Shown here piece after piece: positions 33,348-42,325 of a stretch of DNA of 64,000 nucleotides. This DNA comes from Bacillota bacterium (GTDB taxonomy: Bacteria > Bacillota > Clostridia > Oscillospirales > Ruminococcaceae), in assembly GCA_023460035.1 (NCBI GenBank), contig JAEWRN010000002.1:1-64000 (forward strand), given 5' to 3'. Within the stretch, counting starts at the first letter, position 1, and each line of letters begins with the position of its first letter. Under the pieces are notes generated by a model that was not told the origin of the DNA, made no database searches, and saw only the letters and a program-made list of their open reading frames with translations. The translations under genes were made by a program, and so were the position numbers.

Positions 33348-34109
33348 TTACCGGTTGTTTTTCAGCAGTTCTGCCGCAAGCTCGGCGTAAGCCGTTGCCC
33401 CGCGGGAAGCGCCGTCGTAGTAATTGACCGGCGCGCCGAAGCTGGGGGCCTCTGAAAGGCGCACATTGCGGGGAATGACCGCTTTATAGACCTTGTTCGG
33501 GAAGTATTTTTTGACCTCTGCCACGACTTGCAGCGTTAAATTTAACCTGCCGTCATACATGGTCAGCAAAACGCCCTCCACCTCAAGGTACCGGTTATAC
33601 ATATTTTTGACCGTGCGCACGGTGTTCATCAGCTCGGACAGGCCCTCCAGCGCAAAAAATTCACACTGGATGGGCACGAGCACCGTGTCGCAGGCGCACA
33701 GCCCGTTGATGGTCAACAAATCCAGCGCGGGCGGGCAGTCGATAAAAACAAAATCGTAATTCTTTGCAACGGTGGCCAGCCCCTCGCGCAGCCGGGCCTC
33801 GCGCCGCTCCATTGAAACCAGCTCAATGGCGGCGCCGGACAGCTGAATTTTAGAGGGAATGAGGTCGACCTTGTACTGCGTTTTGATGATGCAGTCCGCC
33901 GCCGGGCATTCGCCGATCAGCAGTTGGTAGACGCTGTTTTCAACCTTGCGCTTTGAAACCCCAAAACCGCTGGTGCTGTTGCCCTGCGGGTCAAGGTCTA
34001 CCAAAAGCACCCGCTTGCCCGTGGCTGCCACCGCCGCCGACAGATTGACCGCCGTGGTGGTTTTGCCCACACCGCCTTTTTGGTTTGCAATCGCAATCAC
34101 CTTACTCAA
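33348..34109 (-). CDS. parA: Chromosome-partitioning ATPase ParA/Soj
   Basis: 253 residues. Deviant Walker A KGGVGKTT (residues 11-18) with the signature first lysine, FIDCPPALDLLT (Walker B) and VLLTMYDGRLNLTLQVVAEV. Acts with ParB in origin segregation and DnaA control. Preceded by a 3-kb gene-free region holding the parS cluster. parB follows after 61 bp. Confidence 0.96.
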   Translation of the reverse strand: MSKVIAIANQKGGVGKTTTAVNLSAAVAATGKRVLLVDLDPQGNSTSGFGVSKRKVENSVYQLLIGECPAADCIIKTQYKVDLIPSKIQLSGAAIELVSMERREARLREGLATVAKNYDFVFIDCPPALDLLTINGLCACDTVLVPIQCEFFALEGLSELMNTVRTVKNMYNRYLEVEGVLLTMYDGRLNLTLQVVAEVKKYFPNKVYKAVIPRNVRLSEAPSFGAPVNYYDGASRGATAYAELAAELLKNNR

Positions 34110-34772
34110 ACGACCATCAGCTCCCCTTTTATTGTGTTGTTTGCCGCCGCAGGCGCAATGGGCCGCAAAACTGCCGTTTTGCGACCTGTATGGCTATTAT
34201 AGCACATGGTTTTGCCCCGGCAAAGGGATTTACTTCATCTTTTGGGCTTTTCTTTTGTTTTTTTGCCGTTTTAATGCGGTTTGCCTTGTAAAATTTTCGT
34301 TTTGTGGGCGGCAGTACTTTTTGTGGGGTTGGGGCCGCTGTGCTTTCAGCTGTGCCGGTTGCGTAAAGGGGTTGTTGCCGTGCGTTTTATGGGGCCTTTT
34401 ACCCTTTTATTCTGCCGGGCCGCGCCGGGTGGTGGGGTGGCCGGCAGAAAACCCGCTACACGGTGTTCAACAACAATACCCCTTTGCCGCTGCACCCTAT
34501 AGCAAAGCCGGTATGCTTTGTTGTAAGACCGGATTTGACGGACTGCCGCTGGTGATTGGCGGGCAGGTGAGTTTAACGGTGCCCGGTGTTGGTACGGCAT
34601 TTTTTCTGGCTTTGCTGTTTCCCTTGGGCTGTGATGCCGTTAGCCTGCGCACGAGATTTTTGTTTTTTTATTTGTAAGTTACGGCAGGGGGTATTGCACT
34701 TCACCACATTGTTTACCGGCGCATTTGCCCGCCTGCCGGTGGCGTGTTTTGGGGCTTGGCTGCTGTGCCACA

Positions 34773-34788
34773 TGTTTCACGTGAAACA
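34773..34788. promoter_or_regulatory. parS site 1
   Basis: Perfect TGTTTCACGTGAAACA, the consensus ParB/Spo0J centromere site. Confidence 0.98.
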
Positions 34789-34818
34789 TCGTTTTGTTTT
34801 GGGGGGTGGCTTGGGCAA

Positions 34819-34834
34819 TGTTTCACGTGAAACA
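34819..34834. promoter_or_regulatory. parS site 2
   Basis: Perfect TGTTTCACGTGAAACA, 46 bp from the first site. Confidence 0.98.
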
Positions 34835-34859
34835 TTGCGCTCTTGGTTTTTCTGTTTTT

Positions 34860-34875
34860 TGTTTCACGTGAAACA
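34860..34875. promoter_or_regulatory. parS site 3
   Basis: Perfect TGTTTCACGTGAAACA, 41 bp from the second site. The three sites within about 100 bp should nucleate a strong ParB complex. Confidence 0.98.
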
Positions 34876-35937
34876 CTGGTACCTCTTCACTGCCCGCTTG
34901 AGGTAATGTTTGCCCTTTTGCCCTACCCCCGCAAGTTACCCCCGTCACCTCTGATTTTAGTTTTACCCTGCCCTTTGCAGGATAAGCAGGGCGCCGCAGA
35001 CCCGCCCCGTTGTTGTACTAAAAACCCGCTGCGGGTTGCCCCTGTTTTTTACACCTGTTTTATGGGGGCATTGCCCGGCGCGCTTATTGGTGCTTTACCG
35101 CGGCACCCCTATTACTTGCGTTGCAACGTAAAAGGTAACCCACCCTTTTGTGCTTACTGTTTTGTGTGGGTGCTTGTCGCAATTTTGCCTGTTTCATTTA
35201 CACCGCCCACATGCTACCCCGCGTGGGGCTTTGCAAGAGTGCCCACTTTACCGGCATGCCTTTTTGCTTTCTCGCGCCGCCGTAAGGTCTGCCTTTGTGC
35301 ATCGCTTGGTACCCTTTGGCCGACAGGGTGGCACTTTGGTATAAACTGCTTTGCACCCCGCATCTGCCCGCCACCCCGTAATGGCTTTCGCCGTTCACCC
35401 GCCGGGGCATGCTCCCCTTACTTTATGGGCGCCGCTTAAAAACTTTGCCCGCTTGCCCCGGTTCACCTGTGGTTTGTGTCTGCCGGCTGGCGCAGGCAGT
35501 ATTTGTGTGGCTTTTCTTTTTTAACGCGGGGTGCACGCTGTGAAAAATAGCGCAGAAAAACAAGCCCCGATGCGCCAAAGCTGCCTTGCCTTTGCAGGTA
35601 CCCCCCCCGCCGCGCGGCCCCCTTGGCACTGCCCAGCCGCAACATAACGGGGGCTTTTTGTTTTTTATAACGACACTTGCCAGCGCGCTAGGTATATGCT
35701 TGCCCCGGCGCTTGCCCGCGGGCAACGTTAAAATGTGGGGGTGCGACTTTTGCCCTTTGCGGTGGGGTTTGCGGCACTTCTTTTTTTGCCGCCCTACCGG
35801 CTGGCCGTTACCCCAGTGCAAAAAATGAAATTACTCTTACCCCGTTTGCACGCCCGACCATACCACCGCCGGCATTGCACCCCTGCTTGCGGCGCCGACG
35901 GCCATTGCAACTGACCCTGCTTTTTTGCGGGCCACCC

Positions 35938-37068
35938 GTTTCAACAACTCGCCGCTGCCAAGTGGCGGCCAAAAGCCGCGCCGGCGGGTGCCCCGGCTTT
36001 TGGTGCAAAACAGTGCCGCCGCCATAAAAAAGCAGTTGTTTTTCTGCAAGCGCATTTTCCACCAGCGGCACCTAAGGTTGTGGAAAAACAGGCACAACCA
36101 ACCCCCGTGTGCGCGGCCTGTACACGGCAATCTTTTGCCCCTGCCTTACGTCGCCTTTTGTAAAAACACCCCATACTACGCCGGCCGCCCGGTTGTTTTA
36201 CATCTGCAACTTTTTCCACATTCTTAGCCACATTGTGTTGAAACTCTGGGCCGCCAAGGCACCACTAAGGCCAGCCGCAAACTGCCGGCATAGCGCAGCG
36301 CAAAAATCTATTACGGCACGCCGCGTGCCAACTAAATTAAAACACATGTAACCACCCCCCTTTGGGTGGCCGCTGCTTTGTCCCGAAGCGCTTGCAACCC
36401 ACCGCACAGCATTATAAAAGCTGCCAGAAAATAAGGGGGTTTTCTGGCGGGTACGCCGCCGCGCAGCATGCCCGGGCACCGGGGGGTATTTTCCCCTTTG
36501 GCACAGGGGCAATGTTGAAAACTTTTTTATGCCGGTTGTTATTGCCCCCTTTTTTACAACCGCGCCGGCGAGGCTCCAACCGCCTATGTTGGGGTGGGGC
36601 ACACCGCCACCCCAACATGGGCAAACCACTACCATGCAGGGCAGCAGATAAGGTGCCAAAGTGGACAAAAAAGTTTTCAACACCACAACCGCTGATTGTT
36701 TAAAACCGGGCCCAAAACAGCCTGTTTTAGTTTTAACAGCCCCCATAAACGTAAAACGAAATACCTGCTTTTTGGCTTTGCAATGCGGTTTTTTTAAGGT
36801 TTCTAAACTAATTGCAGCCCTTTGGCTGCAAGGCCCAAATTGCGGGGTTTCAAAAAAGTTTTCAACATTCCACAGCCCGCCCGTGGAAAAACAGCGGCCA
36901 CACACCCCGCCTTTTTGCCCCGCGCTGCCCACCCAAAAAACGGCCCGCGGCCACCAAAAAGCACGGCAAAATCGTGCCGCTATTCGGTATCGCCGCACCC
37001 GCTGCTTTTTGCAGTATTTCGTTTTACGGCCCCTGTTTTCAACAAAGCAAGGGCGGCCTGTTGAAAAC
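35938..37068. promoter_or_regulatory. Cluster of DnaA-box-like motifs
   Basis: Relaxed DnaA boxes of the form TTTTC(A/C)ACA occur on both strands: TTTTCCACA at 36079-36087 (minus) and 36212-36220; GTTTTCAACA at 36673, 36858 and 37035; its complement at 36513 and 37059; near matches at 35938, 36055, 36236 and 36882. Several carry the extended form AAAAAAGTTTTCAACA. The oriC boxes at 46.3 kb include AGAAAGTTTTCCACA, which is the same pattern. DnaA binding here is inference. Confidence 0.5.
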
Positions 37069-37095
37069 TTTCTGCTTCAACAGGCCGCCCTTTTT
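37051..37095 (+). terminator. Stem with T-tract, plus strand
   Basis: GGGCGGCCTGTTGAA (37051-37065) pairs perfectly with TTCAACAGGCCGCCC (37076-37090), followed by TTTTTC. It is a good intrinsic terminator on the plus strand, facing rsmG, although no plus-strand gene is visible upstream. It may stop transcription from the gene-free region entering rsmG antisense, or act as the rsmG end on the minus strand. Confidence 0.7.
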
Positions 37096-37116
37096 CTAGG
37101 TTTTTATCGCCCCGTA

Positions 37117-37815
37117 TTACAGGGGGGCTTTTGCTATTTTACCGCCGTTGCGCGGGTAGACCGCCGGGGTGGGTGCCGTCTTGCGCAGCACAATCAAACT
37201 GTGCTGTTCGCCGCCGGGCAAATCTGCACTGCGCAGCTCTACCAAGCTGCCGCCCAGCTTTGCGATGGCGGGCAACGCCTCTTGCAATTCCTCTTGCGCG
37301 GTTTCGCCTTTCATCGCAATAAAATAGCCGCCCACCCGCACCAGCGGCAGGCAATACTCCGCCAGCTTGTTCAGCCGCGCCACCGCGCGGGCCGTCGCAA
37401 CATCAAAGCTTTCGCGCCACTGCTTGCGGGCAGCTTCTTCCGCACGCTCTTTTAAAAAGTCTGCCTTTAGCCCCAGCTCGCCGCACAGGTAACGCAAAAA
37501 TTCTACCCGCTTGCCGGTCGGCTCTAACAGCGTCAACTGTAACTCTGGTTTATACAGTTTTGCCACCACACCGGGGAAACCTGCCCCGGTGCCCACGTCT
37601 ACCAGCTTGCCGGCAACCTCCGGCTGGGCAGCCAGCAACAGCGAATCCAGAAAATGTTTCATTTCAATGCCTTCGGGGTCGGTGATTGCGGTCAGGTTCA
37701 CCTTTTCGTTGTAATCCACCAGCAGGGCGGCATACCGGTCCAGTGCGTCGGCAATGCCCTCTACCGCAAGGCCGCGCGCGGCGGCGGCGGCGATCAGCCG
37801 CTGTTTATTGATCAT
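37117..37815 (-). CDS. rsmG: 16S rRNA (guanine-527-N7)-methyltransferase RsmG
   Basis: 232 residues from the ATG at 37815, giving the family start MINKQRL; it overlaps the mnmG stop by 11 bases. SAM-binding motif LVDVGTGAGFPGVV (about residues 71-84), LLEPTGKRVEFLRYLCGELGL and ATARAVARLNKLAEYCLPLVRVGGYFIAMKG are conserved RsmG segments. Methylates 16S rRNA in the small subunit. Last gene of the mnmE-mnmG-rsmG group. Confidence 0.95.
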   Translation of the reverse strand: MINKQRLIAAAAARGLAVEGIADALDRYAALLVDYNEKVNLTAITDPEGIEMKHFLDSLLLAAQPEVAGKLVDVGTGAGFPGVVAKLYKPELQLTLLEPTGKRVEFLRYLCGELGLKADFLKERAEEAARKQWRESFDVATARAVARLNKLAEYCLPLVRVGGYFIAMKGETAQEELQEALPAIAKLGGSLVELRSADLPGGEQHSLIVLRKTAPTPAVYPRNGGKIAKAPL

Positions 37816-39700
37816 CGGTGTGTTTTCTCCCCTCTTTTGCGCGCCATGCGGCAAGCTCTACCGACAGCACGGCAATGTCCGCCGGGTTCACCCCGGGGAT
37901 GCGGGCGGCCTGCCCCAAATTTGCGGGCTGGATTTTTGCCAGCTTTTCGCGCGCTTCCAGCCGGATACCGGTGATGTTGTCGTAGGCAAACCCGGCCGGT
38001 ATTTTGACCGACTCCTGCTTTTGCAGCGACTGTATTTTTTGCTGCTGGCGGCGGATATACCCCTCGTACTTCACTTCAGTCTCCAGCTGGGCGGCGACAT
38101 GCAGGTTGACCCCCGGCCCCGGGCCGATGAGCGAGACGAGGTCGGTGTAGCTGATGGCCGGGCGGCGCAGCAGCTCCAGCGCGCTGGCACCGCTGATAAG
38201 CGGCGGCTCGCCGCGGGCGGCCAACAAGTCGTTTGCTTCTGCCGGGCGCAGCACCCTTGCGGCAAGGCGGGTCAGCTCTGCCTTGCGGGCGTCGGTGTCG
38301 GCGGTAAACTGCGCCCAGCGCGCGTCGCTCACAAGGCCAATCTCACGCCCAAGCGGGGTCAGGCGCTCGTCGGCATTGTCCTGCCGCAGGGTCAGCCGGT
38401 ATTCGCTGCGGCTCGTCATCATGCGGTAGGGGTCCAGCACACCCTTGGTCACAAGGTCGTCGATCAGCGTGCCGATGTAGCTGGAAGAGCGCGCAAGTTC
38501 TACCGGAGGTTTGCCCTGCACAAAACGCGCGGCGTTGATGCCGGCAATCAGACCCTGGGCGGCGGCCTCCTCGTAACCGGAGGTACCGTTGAACTGCCCC
38601 GCGCCGTAAAGACCCGGCACAGTTTTAAACACCAGCGAGGCATCCAGCTGCTGCGGGTCGCAGCAGTCATACTCAATCGCGTAGGCCGGGCGCATAATTT
38701 CAATCTGCTCCAGCCCGGGGATGGTGCGGTAAAAGGCGTTTTGCACCTCTTCGGGCAGCGAGCTGCTCATGCCCTGCAAATACATCTCGTCGGTAAACTC
38801 GCCGCAGGGCTCTACAAAAATCTGGTGGCGGGGCTTATCGCGAAACCGCATCACCTTATCTTCAATGCTGGGGCAGTAGCGCGGGCCAATGCCCTCTATT
38901 TTGCCGCCGTACAGCGGCGAGCGGCCGATGTTGTCCAAAATAATGCGGTGGGTCTCCTCGTTGGTGTAGGTGATGTGGCAGACCATTTTATTTTTGGCGC
39001 CGCCCGGCGTCATAAAGCTAAACGGCACAACCGGTTCGTCGCCGCGCTGCACCTCCATTTTTTCAAAGTTGATGCTGCGGCGGTTGGCGCGGGCGGGGGT
39101 ACCGGTTTTAAAGCGGCGCAGCACAATGCCCAGCGCGCGCAGGCTGTCGCTAAGGCCCACGGCGGCGTGCTGGCCGTCCGGCCCGCTGGCATAGCTGGCT
39201 TCACCCACATAAATTTTGCCCGCAAGGTAGGTGCCGGTGGCAAGCACCACCGCGCCTGCGGTGTACGCGGCCCCCAGCCGGGTGACGACCCCGGTCACCT
39301 TGCCGTTTTGCGACAGCAGGCCGGTGATCTCCGCCTGTTTGAGCTGCAAATTTTCGGTGCGCTCAATCAGCAGTTTCATATATTCGTGGTAGCGCTGGCG
39401 GTCACTTTGCACCCGCAGCGAGTGCACGGCCGGGCCCTTGCCCAAATTCAGCATGCGGCTTTGCAAAAAGGTGGCGTCGGCGGCAATGCCCATCACCCCG
39501 CCCAGCGCATCCACTTCGCGCACCAAATGGCCTTTGGCCGTGCCGCCAATCGACGGGTTGCAGGGCATATTGCCCACCCCGTCAAGGCTCATCGTAAACA
39601 GCGCCGTGCGGCAGCCCAGCTTTGCGGCCGCCACAGCAGCCTCAATGCCGGCATGCCCGGCACCCACCACAATCACATCATATTGTTCCAGAAGATCCAA
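37805..39700 (-). CDS. mnmG: tRNA uridine-34 carboxymethylaminomethyl enzyme MnmG (GidA)
   Basis: 631 residues, the normal size, from a TTG at 39700 with AGGCGGGG upstream; a longer TTG start at 39742 lacks support. FAD-binding YDVIVVGAGHAGIEAAVAAAKLG, then MPCNPSIGGTAKGHLVREVDALGG, RYCPSIEDKVMRF and GLYGAGQFNGTSGYEEAAAQGLIAGINAA. Works with MnmE to modify the wobble U of certain tRNAs, using FAD, GTP and methylene-THF. Confidence 0.96.
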   Translation of the reverse strand: MDLLEQYDVIVVGAGHAGIEAAVAAAKLGCRTALFTMSLDGVGNMPCNPSIGGTAKGHLVREVDALGGVMGIAADATFLQSRMLNLGKGPAVHSLRVQSDRQRYHEYMKLLIERTENLQLKQAEITGLLSQNGKVTGVVTRLGAAYTAGAVVLATGTYLAGKIYVGEASYASGPDGQHAAVGLSDSLRALGIVLRRFKTGTPARANRRSINFEKMEVQRGDEPVVPFSFMTPGGAKNKMVCHITYTNEETHRIILDNIGRSPLYGGKIEGIGPRYCPSIEDKVMRFRDKPRHQIFVEPCGEFTDEMYLQGMSSSLPEEVQNAFYRTIPGLEQIEIMRPAYAIEYDCCDPQQLDASLVFKTVPGLYGAGQFNGTSGYEEAAAQGLIAGINAARFVQGKPPVELARSSSYIGTLIDDLVTKGVLDPYRMMTSRSEYRLTLRQDNADERLTPLGREIGLVSDARWAQFTADTDARKAELTRLAARVLRPAEANDLLAARGEPPLISGASALELLRRPAISYTDLVSLIGPGPGVNLHVAAQLETEVKYEGYIRRQQQKIQSLQKQESVKIPAGFAYDNITGIRLEAREKLAKIQPANLGQAARIPGVNPADIAVLSVELAAWRAKEGRKHTDDQ

Positions 39701-39752
39701 CGTCCCCGCCTCGCTTTTCTGTTTGGCCCGAAAGCGGCCCAAAAATCCACCA

Positions 39753-39807
39753 GTGCGCCGCAGTTTTCAACACAAACACCCCGTGCCGGTGGAAAACTGC
39801 GGCGCAC
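39753..39807. repeat. 16-bp inverted repeat between mnmE and mnmG
   Basis: GTGCGCCGCAGTTTTC (39753-39768) and GAAAACTGCGGCGCAC (39792-39807) pair perfectly around a 23-base loop; on the plus strand CCTTTTTTATTTG follows, so it is a plus-strand terminator form. It also contains GTTTTCAACA and GTGGAAAAC, the DnaA-box-like pair spaced as at 29508-29542. It may modulate mnmG expression from the mnmE message. Confidence 0.7.
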
Positions 39808-39813
39808 CCTTTT

Positions 39814-41187
39814 TTATTTGCCCACGCAGAACCGTGAAAACACATCGTCAATGACCGCGTCGCTGGCGCGCTCGCCGGTCAGCTCGTACAGCGCATCCAG
39901 CGCGTCATCTACACAAACCGAAACCGCGTCCAGCGCAAACCCCGCCTGCTGCGCCCCCTGCGCTTCGGCGAGCGCCTGCTGCGCGCGCACCGCCGCGGCG
40001 CGCTGCCGCTCGTTTGCCAGCAGCGCGGCGTCCGGGTCCACATGGGATGTCTCGATTAAATCCAGTATAGCCTGCCGCAGCCGGGGCGAAAAACCCTCTT
40101 CTTTGGCACTCAGTTCCACCACCGCGTGAAAACAGGGCGCTATGGCGGCAACATCGGCTGCGCGGGGCAGGTCGGTTTTGTTGCATACCGCAATCGCCAG
40201 CCGCCCGCGGCAACGCTGCGCCAGGGCAAGGTCGTCGCCGGTCAGCGGGCGGGAGGCATCGAACACCGCCAAAATTAAATTTGCTTCCTCCAGCTTTTGC
40301 TGGCTGCGGCGGATGCCCTCGGCCTCCACCGGGTCCTGCGTGTCGCGCAGGCCGGCGGTATCGGCCAGCAACAGCGTGGTGCCCGCAAGTGAAATATCCT
40401 GCTCCACCACGTCGCGCGTCGTGCCGGCAATGGGGGTGACAATCGCTTTTTCAAACCCGCTCATCAGGTTCAGCAGCGTGCTTTTGCCCACGTTGGGGCT
40501 GCCCACAATGGCGGTGCGCACCCCGCGGCGCAAAATGCTGCCGCTCTCGTAATTTGCAAGCAGCTCTTCCAGCTCGCCGCGCGCGGCGGCAAGAGTGGCG
40601 GCAAGGGCAGTATCAGACAGCTCTTCCACGTCTTCTTCCGGGTAATCGGTATAGGCAGCAATGTGCCCGGCAAGGGCGGTCAGCTGCCCCGCCACCCCGT
40701 TGATTTTGCGGTAAAGTGCGCCCTGCATGGCGGCGGCGGCGGCGCGGGTACCCGCTTCGCCGGTGGCTTCAATCATCTCCATCACCGCTTCGGCCTGCGT
40801 GAGTGAAATGCGGCCGTTTAAAAAGGCACGGCGGGTAAATTCGCCCGCGGCGGCCGGGGCCGCGCCCGCGTCATAGCAGGCGGCAAGCAGTTCTTTGGTA
40901 ATGGCTTCGCCGCCGTGCACCGAAAGCTCTACCACCTCTTCGCCGGTATAACTTTTGGGCGCGCGGAAACAAAGGGCCACCGCTTCGTCCATGCGGCGGC
41001 CGCCGCGCGAAAAGCTGCCGTAAAATGCGGTGTACCCCTTTGCCGCGGCTAAGCTGCGGCGGGGGTTTGCCGGGGTAAAAACCGCAGCGGCGACCGCGTA
41101 GGCCGCGGGGCCCGAAATGCGAACGCAAGAAATGCCCGCGCGCCCGGCCGCAGTGGCAATGGCGGCAATCGTCTCTTGGTGCTGCAT
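39814..41187 (-). CDS. mnmE: tRNA modification GTPase MnmE (TrmE)
   Basis: 457 residues from the ATG at 41187 (GGGAGGG upstream). N-terminal tetrahydrofolate-binding domain (ETIAAIATAAGRAGISCVRISGP), helical domain, inserted G domain with G1 GSPNVGKSTLLN (about residues 228-239), GTTRDVVEQ, DTAGLRDT and NKTD, and the C-terminal FCVGK, matching the C(I/V/L)GK end with its catalytic cysteine. Partner of MnmG. Upstream jag is 85 bp away, with a small GCCCCCG/CGGGGGC hairpin in the gap. Confidence 0.96.
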   Translation of the reverse strand: MQHQETIAAIATAAGRAGISCVRISGPAAYAVAAAVFTPANPRRSLAAAKGYTAFYGSFSRGGRRMDEAVALCFRAPKSYTGEEVVELSVHGGEAITKELLAACYDAGAAPAAAGEFTRRAFLNGRISLTQAEAVMEMIEATGEAGTRAAAAAMQGALYRKINGVAGQLTALAGHIAAYTDYPEEDVEELSDTALAATLAAARGELEELLANYESGSILRRGVRTAIVGSPNVGKSTLLNLMSGFEKAIVTPIAGTTRDVVEQDISLAGTTLLLADTAGLRDTQDPVEAEGIRRSQQKLEEANLILAVFDASRPLTGDDLALAQRCRGRLAIAVCNKTDLPRAADVAAIAPCFHAVVELSAKEEGFSPRLRQAILDLIETSHVDPDAALLANERQRAAAVRAQQALAEAQGAQQAGFALDAVSVCVDDALDALYELTGERASDAVIDDVFSRFCVGK

Positions 41188-41272
41188 CGTGTTTTCCCTC
41201 CCAAACAAAATGGCGGCCGGGGCCCCCGCATCAAACGGGGGCGATCCCTGACCGCCCGGTTTTTGTGCTCGT

Positions 41273-42280
41273 TTACAGCTCGATTTTGCCGTACAGTGGC
41301 AAATCGAAGCTGTCGTCAATGCCCTCGGTGCGCGGCGCGGCCTCGGCAGCACCATCGGCTTTGGGCTGCGGGCGCGGGGGTGCTTCCCTGCGCGGTGCGC
41401 GCTCGGCATTGTTGCCATGGCCACCCTTGCCGCCCCTGCGGGGTGCGCGGCTGTGGTCGCGGTCGCCGCGCGGCTTGTCCTGCTGGGCATTCGCCGCAGT
41501 GGACCGCACGACTACCCGGCGGGCTGCACCCTCCCCGGTGGATTCGCTGACAAGGTCCTGCATCTCGCTGATGGTCGAGTGGATGATGCGCCGCTCGTAG
41601 GGGTTCATCGGCTCAAACATATAGCTGCGGCCGGTTTTTTGTACCTTGGCGCCGACGCGCTTTGCCAGTGAGGCAAGGTCCTTTTCGCGCTTGGCGCGGT
41701 AGCCCGCGACATCAAGACCAATCTTTTCATAATCGCCCTCACCGCGGTTGGCGGCAAGGCTGACAAGGTAGCTCAGCGCTTCCATTGTCTCGCCGCGGCG
41801 GCCGATTAACACCCCAACGCTGGGGCCTTCAACCTTCAAAATGGTGGCGCCGCCCACTTTAACCGGGGTCACGGTCAAATCCTTTGCGCCCATGCCCGCG
41901 GCAACGGTGGTAAAAAACTGTACCGCAAGTTCAATTTTTTCACCGGTTGCCGGCTCTTCCGGCAGGTCCTCCTGCACGGCGGCAGGGGTGGCGGGGGCTT
42001 GTGGGGCTTTCGGTGCAGGTGCAGGGGCCGCTTCTTCGCGGGGCTGTGCTTTGGGTGCATCGGGTACCGGCTGCTCTTTTTTTGCTGTGCCCGCCGGGGT
42101 ATGCTCCTTCTGCTCCTGCTCCAAAGTGATTTTTACCTTGGCAGGGGTGGAGGAAAAGAACCGGCGGGAAGGCATCTCCAGTACTTCAACCGTGATCTCG
42201 TCGCTCGAAAAGCCATATTCGGCGCAGGCCTGTTCAATGGCCTGTTCGACCGTTTTCCCGGTTACGATCCATTCGCTCAT
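41273..42280 (-). CDS. jag: Jag/KhpB RNA-binding protein (SpoIIIJ-associated)
   Basis: 335 residues. Jag N-terminal domain 1-55 (ETTGKTVEQAIEQ-like, with EVLEMPSRRFF), a Pro/Ala/Lys-rich linker about 60-115, KH domain with VGVLIGRRGETMEALSYL, and an R3H domain (YERRIIHSTISEMQDLVSESTGEGAARRVVV). A basic, disordered Arg/Gly-Pro tail of about 65 residues follows, longer than in B. subtilis. Binds RNA and pairs with KhpA to affect cell elongation and division. Sits after yidC as in most Firmicutes. Confidence 0.94.
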   Translation of the reverse strand: MSEWIVTGKTVEQAIEQACAEYGFSSDEITVEVLEMPSRRFFSSTPAKVKITLEQEQKEHTPAGTAKKEQPVPDAPKAQPREEAAPAPAPKAPQAPATPAAVQEDLPEEPATGEKIELAVQFFTTVAAGMGAKDLTVTPVKVGGATILKVEGPSVGVLIGRRGETMEALSYLVSLAANRGEGDYEKIGLDVAGYRAKREKDLASLAKRVGAKVQKTGRSYMFEPMNPYERRIIHSTISEMQDLVSESTGEGAARRVVVRSTAANAQQDKPRGDRDHSRAPRRGGKGGHGNNAERAPRREAPPRPQPKADGAAEAAPRTEGIDDSFDLPLYGKIEL

Positions 42281-42325
42281 GGTCGTTGCTCCTCTCTATT
42301 TTCACCGTTACCAGGGGCAACGGGT

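Larger units (their letters stand above)
34110..37116. other. 3-kb gene-free centromere/origin-proximal region
   Basis: Between rsmG and parA. Long frames exist but are Cys/Pro/Arg-rich, repeat the parS or TTTTCAACA motifs as peptides, and lack ribosome binding sites, so I call no gene. Plus-strand sequence from 34.1-35.4 kb is poor in A and rich in T. Three parS sites lie at 34.8 kb and many DnaA-box-like nonamers at 35.9-37.1 kb. A stem with a T-tract on the plus strand ends it. Confidence 0.65.

Noticed and set aside
36198..36998. 266-codon minus-strand frame in the gene-free region
   Set aside because: Composition is Cys/Trp/Arg-rich, no ribosome binding site, and repeated peptide bits come only from the DnaA-box-like motif.
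37754..40129. 791-codon plus-strand frame
   Set aside because: It lies opposite mnmG and mnmE, which have full conserved motifs; its translation is His/Arg/Gly-rich with no domain.
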